NCBI RefSeq assembly: GCF_026914185.1
Contig: NC_070570.1
Location: 4,588,001 to 4,652,000 of the forward strand
Reading direction: 5' to 3'
Origin: Puccinia triticina
Lineage: Eukaryota; Basidiomycota; Pucciniomycetes; Pucciniales; Pucciniaceae
DNA: 64,000 nucleotides
Shown: positions 55,283-64,000 of the stretch, piece by piece
Numbering within the stretch: the first letter of the stretch is position 1
How the letters are laid out: every line of letters begins with the position of its first letter
Program-made: the position numbers and the translations under genes
Notes under the pieces: model-generated
Told to the model about the DNA's origin: nothing
Seen by the model: the letters and a program-made list of their open reading frames with translations, nothing else
Database searches by the model: none

Positions 55283-58200
55283 TCACTTGTGGTTTTTGGC
55301 AGACACAGTAAGCGCGGGGGTGGGAGGGACTGACAGCAAGAGTTCGAGCGTGTTCAGGACGACCAACACCATCACCAGCAAGTGGTCGAGAGGGGGATCA
55401 CGATCCTGAGGGGATGGTGTGTTGGACTGGTGATGGTAGTATGCGGCAAGACGGGGCAGCGGCTTGGTGCTCAGGACCCGGACCAGGAACACAGACTGCC
55501 CGGGCACACAAACACACAATCAGAGGGATGTGTTTGATGAGAGAGGAGCCACGATATGGGAGGACGAAGTGGTTGGCAGAAGGAGTGGGGCGACGCACTT
55601 TGAGACAGATGAAGAGGGCGATCGTCCCCGCGACCCAGCGACGGGGCCAGCGGTCGAGGAAGGTGAGGCCGGGGAGGCTGCAGCAGGAGCCGCGTCGAAC
55701 GAGGGTCTGGGAGCGGGATGGGCGGGGGAGGAGGTGAGGGGCGCGGGGAGGGGAGGGGCTCGGGAGGGGGAGATAGCGCGGGGATCCGGGCGGGTGGTCC
55801 TCCGGCTGGCGATGCGAGCTGGCGGGCGGGGCCGGGGCGTGTGTCCCTACCTGCTGGGGACGGCCATAGACGGACGGGGAAGGCCCCGGGCCGACGGAGA
55901 GCACATTGCGGGCCGCGAAGTCGGGTGCAGAAAGCGCGGTGGCGGGCGTCTCGCCTTCCGCGGAGTCGACGAAGATGCGGCGCCGCTTGACGAGCGCCGA
56001 GGCGGGGCCCGTCGCCGGGCCGAGCGCGTCGTCACCGGCCGCCCCGCCCGCGGCGGCCGGCTTTTGCGGTCCCAGTGCGTCGTGCGGAAGCGTCTCCCGG
56101 AGCTTCTCCAGCCGCCGCAGCACCCGCTCGCAGCTCGGTCGCAGCCGCGGGTCGAGACAGAGCAGGTCGGACAGCAGCTGCAAAAGCGGCCGCGGCAGGT
56201 CCGAGCGGCTCGAGTGCTGCTGGCCCGGCGCGGGCATCTTCCGCTTCGTCCCCCCGTGGTCTGGGGGGTAATCGTGGATCAGAAATCTGGACGAAATGCC
56301 GTTCATAGGTCAACTGGCTTTCTAGCAGGGATGGGAAAGTAAGCAAACAAGTACCCTGGATATTGGGTGATCTCGTCCTTCAACAGGTCGATGTCCTCCG
56401 AATGCGTATAAGGCAACCTAAGGGAAATGTGCTCATCAGCAAGGTCTGTGAGGGACGCAGGATGATGGACATCATACCTGAAGAAGCAGAGACAATGCAG
56501 GACGAGGCCGAGCTGCCAAAGATCGCCCTTCTGGGTGACCTCATGTAACTTGCCCGTCTTTGGGTCCTTCTTCAACGACTCCGGGGGCACCCAATCCAAC
56601 GTCCCCGTCCTACCCGCTGAAAATAAAACACGTTGTCCCTGCACAGGATTACCAATCTTGGCCTACATTTCTTTGAGGGGAGGGTACGGTTACTTACTTC
56701 GCTCCCGACTCCAGTTCTCTGACTGGGAGATCGAGCTGCCGAAGTCGGAGATCAAGGCCGTTGGACTAGAAAAAACGCACCCCTTCTCGCGGGTTAGCTC
56801 TGGATGTGTGTGGGTGTGTGTTACGGAAGAGACGCACATCATTGCGTCCTCGGAGGCCCAATGGAGCAGGACGTTTTCGGTCTTCAAGTCGTGGTGGAGG
56901 ATGCCCTATCGAAAACAGAGCAGGGTAAGCACGGATACATTTTTATAGAGCGAGTAGGACGGTTGGAGACGGACTTGGGAGTGGAGGAAGCCGAGGCCGC
57001 GGCAGGTATCCTCAAAGATGCTGAAGATCTCGTCGAAGCCGAAGAGATGGACGGCCCTCCCGCCCGTCTTGTCGGCGTTCTGGGGCGCCAGTCGTTGGGT
57101 GGCTTTCCAGGCGGAGAGAGAGTCGATCAAGCCGGGCAGGATGGGCGTTTTGGGGCTAGTTCTCCGCTGGCGGAAGCGGGCTTTCTGGCGCGACCGACGC
57201 CGCACGTCTTCGTCGTCCGAGGACCGCGAGTCAGCCCCGGCCGCGTTCGAGCCTTTCCGGAGTGCGATGTGCGCCGCCAACGTCCCCCCGTTTGCGTAGT
57301 TCATCAGCACGTATAGCACCGGGACCCGCGGGCCGAAGCGCGATAGCTGGGCCTTTTCGATCCATGCATGGTGGTATTGGGTGATGTTCGGGTGGCGCAA
57401 GCTTTCGAGAAATTTCACTTCATTCAATACATGCATGCTGTCCATCTCAAAAAAAAAGATGTCAGTTGATCGGCGGGTGGTGCTGGGGCAGGAACACGCG
57501 CTCACAGTTCGTGGCTCGATTGGCCAACCGCTATCTGGGCGGTAGGTGGACCGGAGAGTCAGGGAAAACCTGAGGATGATGATGATGATGATCAGTGACG
57601 AAACCGCACACCTTCTTGATAGCATAATCGCCAAGGGCTACAGAGAAGTCGAAAGAACGGTTAAAAATCAGTGGACTGGTTGTGATAGCAGCCAGTTTTA
57701 AGCTGTGGGGTGCGCACCGTTTCCGTCGAGGGTGTGAGTGCAGAGGAAGACGGAGCCCTTCTGGCCCCGTCCGAGCTTCATGACCTCGATGAAGAAGCGC
57801 TCGTAGTATCCGTCGACGCGTTTATCCTGACCGAGGGGTTCGGGGTCCAGGTCGGGGAGGATCGGGTGGCGAGGGCGAGCGAGGTGGTCGGGATCGGAGG
57901 AGACGGAGGAGGATGGGGAGCGGGCGGGGGAGAGTTCGATGGGTGAGAGGGGCCGGCTGGCGAGGGGGCTGTTGCTCTGGGAGAGCAGATCGAAGTACGA
58001 CTGCTGGGTGACGGTGTGGGTGGACAGTTGGGAGTCGGTGATCGGCTGATGCGCGGGCAGGGCTGGGCGGGGGAAGTGGCGGATGGTGGTGCTGGTGGAG
58101 GGCGTGAGGGCTGCAGAGTTTGCAGGCTGAGCGCTGGGCGTGCTGGACTGGGTGTTGCTGCTGTTGCTGGATGGGCTGGGCTGGATGTTGAGGGACTGGA

Positions 58201-58417
58201 GACAGAGGGGGCAGTAGCGGGGGGGCTGGTTCTTCTTGGCGAGTCTTGAGAGCGAGCTGGATGCTGCTGCCAGCTGGAGCTCGCTATCCTGTTGGTGGGC
58301 GTGGTGGACCGACAGTCTGTTTGAGGTGGAGTGGTAGAGAACGACCTTGCCGGTCGACTGGCGCAGGACGACCTGCCATTGCTGCTCGGGGCTGCTGCTG
58401 TTGCTGGCGCTGGACAT
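55283..58417 (-). CDS. Iks1-like serine/threonine protein kinase
   Basis: Ten exons (58417-57718, 57637-57612, 57569-57552, 57445-56975, 56905-56838, 56765-56698, 56616-56478, 56417-56355, 56286-55599, 55495-55283) give 817 residues. N-terminal region: Ser/Pro-rich with WQVVLRQSTGKVVLYH and a CPLC motif, as in fungal Iks1. Kinase domain: FIEVMKLGRGQKGSVFLCTH (glycine loop), DYAIKK (Lys), NEVKFLESLRHPNITQYHHA, a charged insert, ILHHDLKTENVLL (catalytic loop, H-H-D), ISDFGSS, GTLDWVPPES, GDLWQLGLVLHCLCFF. The C-terminus has a hydrophobic stretch WVAGTIALFICLK joined to SVFLVRVL and a second one HLLVMVLVVLNTLELLLSV, so membrane association is likely. The function of Iks1 in yeast is poorly defined. 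The third exon (18 nt, donor GTCCAC) is the weakest junction. Confidence 0.88.
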
Positions 58418-59043
58418 GTTGGGTGCTGGCTGGTGCTGGGTTCTGGCTGGTTTCGGTGGGAGAGTGCCTGTTGACCATCGAAGAGAGTACTACCGGCGAT
58501 CGAGGTATCCGCACTATCCGGTGCAGAGAGCGTATCCGGTCCGGGGAAGGGGGTTGCGACTACACGGCAGTTGCGTGGCGCCGGCAAAGCGCCCAAAGTT
58601 CGGTCGTCAATTTGACGGACCTCCCCCATTCATTGCCGACCGTTGGCAAGCCGGTCTCCCGTCAACCGTCAAGTGGACCGCCAAACTGGCGGCACCCTCG
58701 CCAACGTGCAATTGGACAAGCGGCTGGCAAAAGTAAGGGTGGCTCGACCCCAGCGGCAATTTGCCGTCGAACCCGAGCCCCCCTACAAAATCGATCAGGG
58801 CCGTTTGCCCACTTTTCAACCACCAAAATCCCTCGTTCTCCGATTGCTCTTGGCACACACCCTCCGGTCAACTCACAAGACATGCTCAATTGGGTTTTAT
58901 GGCCACCTGGGCACTTTTTTTTTGGTTTTTATTGCAGTTTACAGTGGGTGTTTTTTGGTTGTTTTTCTTATCTGATTGTTTGTTCTGCTTTTATGGCTGG
59001 CTAGAGAAGAGGCAAGGGGAGAGAGGAAGAGAAGAGACAAGGT
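58418..59043. other. Upstream region of the kinase gene with short palindromes
   Basis: Contains a cluster of small inverted repeats (CGTCAATTTGACG, CCGCCAAACTGGCGG, CGGCAATTTGCCG, 58607-58775). A 20-base stretch GGTCTCCCGTCAACCGTCAA recurs inverted near 60663-60682. Confidence 0.45.
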
Positions 59044-59549
59044 GAGAGAGGAAGAGAAATTCATGTCTATGATCCCAAGTTCGACGATCCGGCTCTGGCC
59101 TACGAAACCGCCAGACTATGCTTGATCGATACACTTGGATGTGGGCTCGAGCCTCTCCGCTTTCTGACTTGCTCGAAACTGCTTGGCCCAGTTGTCGAGG
59201 GTACGGTAGTACCGAACGGCACACGAGTTCCTGGGACGGCGTCTGTCTTGGATCCAATCCGGGGGGCATTCAATATCGGGACAATGATCCGATGGCTGGA
59301 CTATAACGACTGCTTCCTTGCGGCCGAATGGGGCCATCTGTCCGACAACCTGGGCTCGATCCTGGCCGTCGCCGACTGGCTGAGTCGGACGGCGGTTGCC
59401 GAGGGAAAGAAGCCGCTGAAGATACATGGTGGACTGGTTCTAGAGAACTCCTTCAACCGAGTTGGTTTGGATCATGTCGTGCTCGTCAAGGTGGCCAGCG
59501 CAGCAGTGACGAGCAAACTCCTCGGTAGCGGATATTTAGTTGTTGTGTG
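59044..59549 (+). pseudogene. 2-methylcitrate dehydratase (PrpD) fragment
   Basis: A single open block reads [72 protein letters not shown] and [19 protein letters not shown], the N-terminal half of the PrpD/MmgE family. Family knowledge: the enzyme dehydrates 2-methylcitrate in the methylcitrate cycle for propionyl-CoA breakdown in mitochondria. The block lacks an N-terminus with start codon and targeting peptide. It has an apparent in-frame deletion of about a dozen residues before [11 protein letters not shown] (IKAHEIQG is missing). It stops after about 168 residues, while the full enzyme is about 500 long. Sequence upstream and downstream shows no further PrpD, so it is a truncated copy. 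Confidence 0.8.
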
Positions 59550-60718
59550 AGTAAAGATCAGTCAATGGGGAATTTCCTGAGATGGAGCCGGGTGGAGTTC
59601 TCTGAGAGCTGGTGGATCGGCCGTGGTATAGGGACTGGATCAAAGTTTCATTGAGGAACTGACTTACTTTGTTTGCAAAATCACCTTTGTCTTCTTGATA
59701 AGAACGTCGGTTGGGGGCCCCATGGGTTGTTGATACTGATAGGGTCAGAGGAATAGAGCGGTGGTTGGTTGAAGCTGCTGGTGCAGGCCAAAAAAGGCCG
59801 AAGATATGTGTCACAAGGAGAGTTGGCTGAGGTTGTGGGTTGCTGAGGGTGGGGGAGATGGAGGGTGACGGGGGACTTGGAAAAATCGAGGAGTGCGGAT
59901 GGGTGAGCACTCAAGGGCCAAGGGTGACGTTTCTCCGATGAGCTCCGATGAGCAGAGTTGTCTTGGGCCCCTTTTGGCTAACTTAACACAAGTCCCCCCT
60001 GGTGGGAGCGCTGTGGCTGGCGGCGAAGCCGCCCCTCCCGCAGGGAGGGACTTGTGCATTATCCCAAATTTTACGCGGGAGCAGAAAGTTCATTTGGCTG
60101 AGAGGTTTTTAAAAATTTTATAGCTCCTCCCCCAGCCTCTCCACCAATATGCCCTATCTGTACCCTATGCTACTTTTCTTTCTCTACATTTTGGTCTACT
60201 CAGATTTTTTCTATCTCAATCTGCTGACCTTTTCAAAAGATCAAAAATGCACAAGTCTTCCAAATGAGGCTCCACTTGTTTGGGACTCCAGGAGTTGTTT
60301 TTCTGGCTACAAGATAGATAAGTGGCTCAAATTGATTGCAAGAACAGAGCCTACAGCTCTGTGTATTCAGTTTTTCCATATTGGTTGGGATTTTTAGTGT
60401 AGCAGATCCTTTCTGCTCCTGCTTAAATCAAGACATAACTCATAAGCCTCTCCTGCGGAGAGCCCTCCGGGCGGGGTCCCCCGGACCCTCCGTTCAAGAG
60501 GCTTAGTTAAGCTAGCCTTTTGGGGTAGGGCTGTTCTGACAGCATCTTGCGTTCCCGCCGGCGGGTGTCAGGACAAACATGTTTGTCGGCAAACCGACCC
60601 CAGGCAAGTTATGTTAAACTTGCCTGAAGTCAAGTGCCGGCGGGTACGCGGTTAATTCGCCCGTCATTTTGACGGTTGACGGGAGACCCGCTAGTGAGCG
60701 GTCAATCTTATTGGAGCC
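59550..60718. other. Intergenic region with GC-rich repeats
   Basis: Contains GC-rich inverted stretches at 59990-60060 and 60450-60620 (for example CTCCTGCGGAGAG and a GACAAACATGTTTGTC palindrome near 60572-60587). These look like remnants of non-coding elements. No supported gene. Confidence 0.4.
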
Positions 60719-60949
60719 TGACAGTGGGAAAATGTGTATACGAGTGAATTGACAAAGGAAAATGAATGAGGATATACAAAAGAGAGAAATAGTGTTTGTA
60801 TTTATATACATGGATTATGTAAATACAAACAGGAGTCGAGTCGAGTAACATGGGATAGTCCCATGTCTATGGTAAGTCATGACGCTATGACTTACGTCGA
60901 CCACTGTAGTATGGGACGTAATGTCGTATTACGTCTCCGTGCTACAACA
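60719..60949 (-). repeat. 3' LTR of the copia element, 231 bp
   Basis: Plus-strand ends TGACAGTGGG and GCTACAACA (TG...CA). A TATATAAATACA box on the element strand (about 60800) is a likely promoter. The 5' LTR is outside the window, so the inner boundary is inferred from the polypurine tract and the TG/CA rule. Confidence 0.7.
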
Positions 60950-63125
60950 CCCCCCCACTCGACGAGACCGCTCCGAGCGCTATGGTCTTTTGAAACTGAT
61001 GAGTGACTGGAGGCAAGTTCTTGGTAAAAATATCCGCGAACTGGTGTTTAGTGTTGATCCATTGTAGTGAGATTTGCTTGCGGAATAACGCCTGGTTAGT
61101 AATATAAAATTCCCTATCTGTGTGTCGAGTTCGTTTGTTGGAGGTTTCATCTGAGCAAATTTTTACCGCTGCTTGATTATCGCAGTACATCCTAACCACG
61201 GTCTCAGTGCCGGTCATGTCAGTGAGCAGGTGTCTGATCCATAGAGCCTGCTTCGTTCCGTGTCCCAAAGCCATGTATTCTGCATGGGCTGTGGAAGACG
61301 CAATAGTAGCTAGCCTCCTCGCAATCCAGTGTATCGGGCAGCCATGGAAGAGTATAAGAATGCCGTAGTTAGATCTTGAAAACTCTCCCCCCCAGTTTGC
61401 GTCGGCGAAGCACGTTAGCCTGGGGCTTTTCAAATCAGGTCGAAGGCATAGGACCTGATCCTGCGTAGCCGCCACGTAGTTGACCAAGTGTTTGATACAG
61501 TTCCAATGTTCCTGGCCTGGACACTTTGAGAAACGTGATAGAAAGTTAACCCCGAACGTAATGTCTGGTCTTGATCCTGCCGATAGGTAACTGAGAAAAC
61601 CAATAATGGAAAGATACTTCCCGGGGTCGATGCCGTTGGACAAAGTCACCGTCAGAGGCAGATTCCCAGTGGGCAATGGGGTTTTCGCATGGCTGATACC
61701 ATCCCAGTGTAACAAGAGTAGTTTTGATATTAGTTTAGGTTGACTCAGAGAGAAATTATTGGTTCCGCGTGTCACTTTGAGTCCGACAATATCCGACAGT
61801 GACGACGACCATTTGATTTCGAGACAATCAGAAAGAGCCGATTCAAGTTCCCGAAGAATCTTGTCCGTGGACCCGGTGACTATCCCGTCATCAACGTGGA
61901 TCCAGATCACAGAAGGTCCATCGGACTTGCTGAGGACATAGATACTACTGTCGAATTGTGAGCTGATGTACCCCAGTCGGCGAAGGGTGCTAGACAAATG
62001 TTGCCACCAACATCGAGCCGCTTGTCGGGTACCGTATAGCGCTTTGTGCAGTAGGCATGCGTGCCCAGCTGGTGCGTTTAGTCCTTCAGGAGCAGCTACC
62101 CAGACTTCTTCGTCGATAGGGGAGTTAAGATATGCGGCCACAAAGTCAAAAGTGTGTACCGGCCATCCGTTGAGTGCGGCAACCGAAAGAATCAACCTCA
62201 TCGACACAAACGTGGCGGTAGGTGCAAAAGTCCCGTTAAAATGCTCGCCTTCTATTTGCGCGAATCCCTTTGCAACATACCGAGCTTTAACCCGCAATAA
62301 TTCACCAGTCGCCGACAGTTTTCTAACGAAGACCCATTTAGCCCGTAGAATCTTGATCCCAGGGGGCACAGGTTTGAGGGACCACACGGCAAGCCGGTCT
62401 AGATTGGATAGTTCTTCATCAATCACAGATTTCCATCTAGCCGCGTCGATGTCCTTCATTGCTTGTTTGTATGTCGTGGGTACCGAAGCGTCCATTATTT
62501 CCGGTAAAAAATTGATTGCGATATCCACCAGTATGTCTTGAGACTGTACCAGAAGTTCATCCTCGAAATTTCCTAGTTGTAACGCAAAACCGTCGGCCGA
62601 AGAGAAGGAAGGCGAAAGTTCGATGTTGCTAGGAAAATTTGGGAAAGTTGCTACGGCAGAGTGGCAGTAGGAACCCAACTCAGGAACCCAAAACCCCCAG
62701 CCTTTAGAATCAGGTAGGTAGAATACCGCGTAACCTCGTAAAGCCCGGTCATCCAGTTTGCGTCGTTTCTCAGCTTGTACATGCACAAAAGCCACCGACC
62801 CGAAGGGACGCATACGGTCGAGGTTCGGTTGGATACCGAAGAAACGTTTGTAAGGAGTGATGTCACCGCTGGCCGCATTTGGTATGCGGTTAAGGGTATA
62901 ACACACCCATACAAAAGCCAAACCCCAAAACTCTTTGGGAAGCGTACTGTCGAGAAGGATGGTTCTACCCATGTCTTGAAGGGTTCGGTTGAATCTCTCG
63001 ATAGTGCCGTTTTGATAGTGATGGTAGGCAACCGCTCGTTCTGCGGTAATGCCTTTGGCAGACAGAAATTCACCAAATGCCTTGCTGTTGAACTCGCCGC
63101 CGTTATTGGATCGTAATATTTTCAA
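60942..63125 (-). pseudogene. Copia pol: integrase core end, RT, RNase H
   Basis: 727 residues. The integrase core begins LRSNNGGEF, where copia integrases have LRSDNGGEF, so the second catalytic Asp is Asn. GTIERFNRTLQDMGR contains the catalytic Glu. RT: WKSVIDEELSNLDRLAVWSL, AKWVFVRKL, FAPTATFVSMRLILSVAA, VHTFDFVAAYLNSPIDEEVW, ALYGTRQAARCWW and the catalytic IWIHVDDGIVTG. RNase H: LTCFADANWGGE, HAEYMALGHGTKQALWIRHL, MYCDNQAAVKI and HTDREFYITNQALF. The TAG stop is formed by the first bases of the LTR (TGTTGTAG). Confidence 0.9.
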
Positions 63126-63166
63126 TGGTTTCTCCGTCCTGCGCTCCAGACGGAGTATGGTTTCTT

Positions 63167-63793
63167 TCAGTACGGTGGCGGCCTCGCTTTTTTCGTCAGA
63201 ACTTTGACCTCAGCGTATCCTGACCCAATATCCCTAATAGTCAGTACGTAGAGCCCTCCACCAATCGCCGGTACCTCAAACGGGCCCACAAGATCGACGT
63301 TCCAGGCGTCCATAGGGCGGAAATCACGTCGGTCAGAAGTAAGAGTATTTTTGTTCACGCTTTTCGATATCATGCAAGCTGGACATTGGATGTCGCCTTT
63401 TGGCAGAGATTTAGGCAAACCCAGTGCTACTCCAAGAGCCATCATTCGACGAATGGTACAAAGGCTCGCGTGCCCAAAACGCCGGTGCACATGCAGTAAC
63501 AGCGCTTCATCTGCAGTAAGCTTAGGTAACTCAAAGGGCCGCGAAGTAGCAACCGGCACCGAGAATTCAAATGGCACAGCGTTACGAGTATCATTCGCAT
63601 GAGGGGTGGATACAGCGGTGGGATTATGAACAACGTGCGCGGAAGGGTTAGACAGACCATACGAGGAAGACACAGATGGGGTAGTTACAGCGTGAGAAAC
63701 GACAGACAGCGGTGGGATGGGCTTCGAGTGAGAAAAGGGTAGGGATGGAACAGTAATGACAGTAGTGGGGTGGGGAACAGGGGAAGAGGACAC
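63167..63793 (-). pseudogene. Copia pol: GAG-pre-integrase and integrase N-terminal part
   Basis: Zinc-binding HHCC module: HRRFGHASLCTIRRMM...CPACMISKS. It is followed by the start of the integrase core with the first catalytic Asp (MDAWNVDLVGPFEVP, LTIRDIGSGYAEV). It runs out of frame at a run of six A near 63173; one extra base would join it to the downstream frame. The Ser/Pro-rich upstream part continues past the window edge. Confidence 0.85.
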
Positions 63794-64000
63794 AAGTGGT
63801 TGATAAACAGTCGCCGAGAGAGAGGGCGCCGGGGAAGATTTAGATGTCCTAATAGGCGCAGGCAGCTCCCATTTCCGATTAGCGGGGTTGAGGACTGAGC
63901 TGGTCCAGAATCGCTTGCCGTGCGAAATGTGAAATGAGTCGGAATCGAAGGAGAAAGAAAAACCTGCTAATCGCAGAGCTGCTGGAGAAATGAGCGTGTG

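Larger units (their letters stand above)
60719..64000 (-). mobile_element. Ty1/copia LTR retrotransposon, truncated by the window end
   Basis: 3' LTR (60719-60949), polypurine tract GAGTGGGGGGG, then on the minus strand integrase, RT and RNase H in copia order (integrase before RT). The gag and 5' LTR lie beyond 64000. The copy is damaged: a one-base frameshift near 63173 and a changed integrase catalytic residue. Confidence 0.93.

Noticed and set aside
55464..56342. 292-residue open frame on the plus strand
   Set aside because: Antisense shadow of kinase exon 9 in GC-rich sequence; the kinase reading has homology and splice sites.

Overview
The window looks like a piece of a rust-fungus (Pucciniales, Basidiomycota) nuclear genome. 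This is an inference from intron-dense genes with short GT-AG introns (about 50-100 bp), a very high load of nested transposable elements, and the mix of conserved eukaryotic genes with large, poorly conserved secreted proteins. There is no bacterial gene organisation.

Layout. 0-10.4 kb: MITE-like elements, minisatellites, a broken mitochondrial-type seryl-tRNA synthetase (about 3.5-5.2 kb, minus), a tandemly triplicated exon of an unrecognised gene (6.3-7.5 kb, minus) and a possible multi-exon gene with a C-terminal membrane segment (8.65-9.85 kb, minus). 10.4-18.7 kb: a dead hAT transposon into which two other hAT-type elements have jumped, both with recognisable target-site duplications. 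19.9-20.3 kb: a 383-bp MITE inside a hairpin-repeat pair. 23.4-31.6 kb: a complete Ty3/gypsy retrotransposon on the minus strand with LTRs, PBS, gag, protease, RT/RNase H and integrase, broken by three in-frame TGA codons and carrying four related intron-like cassettes. 32.6-34.2 kb: chitin deacetylase (minus, 5 exons). 35.7-37.1 kb: a TA-flanked MITE and a 1.1-kb non-autonomous hAT filled with about 16 palindromic units. 37.5-40.3 kb: a GH27 (alpha-galactosidase-like) secreted protein (minus). 44.0-46.7 kb: a PTEN-like lipid phosphatase (plus, 12 exons). 47.4-47.9 kb: a small secreted cysteine-rich protein. 48.9-51.4 kb: a large secreted-type protein with one frameshift. 55.3-58.4 kb: an Iks1-like protein kinase (minus, 10 exons). 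59.0-59.5 kb: a fragment of 2-methylcitrate dehydratase (PrpD). 60.7-64.0 kb: a Ty1/copia retrotransposon running off the window end.

Genes and their relations. The host genes are not an operon or an evident cluster. Chitin deacetylase, the GH27 protein and the two secreted proteins are all predicted to act outside the cell or in the wall; PTEN-like and Iks1-like proteins are signalling enzymes. Exon models for chitin deacetylase, the PTEN-like protein and the Iks1-like kinase were assembled by hand and give open frames of 440, 645 and 817 residues. The remaining sequence is dominated by layered transposon insertions. Their junctions (TIRs plus 7-8 bp or TA duplications) could be read directly, so the relative order of several insertions is known.
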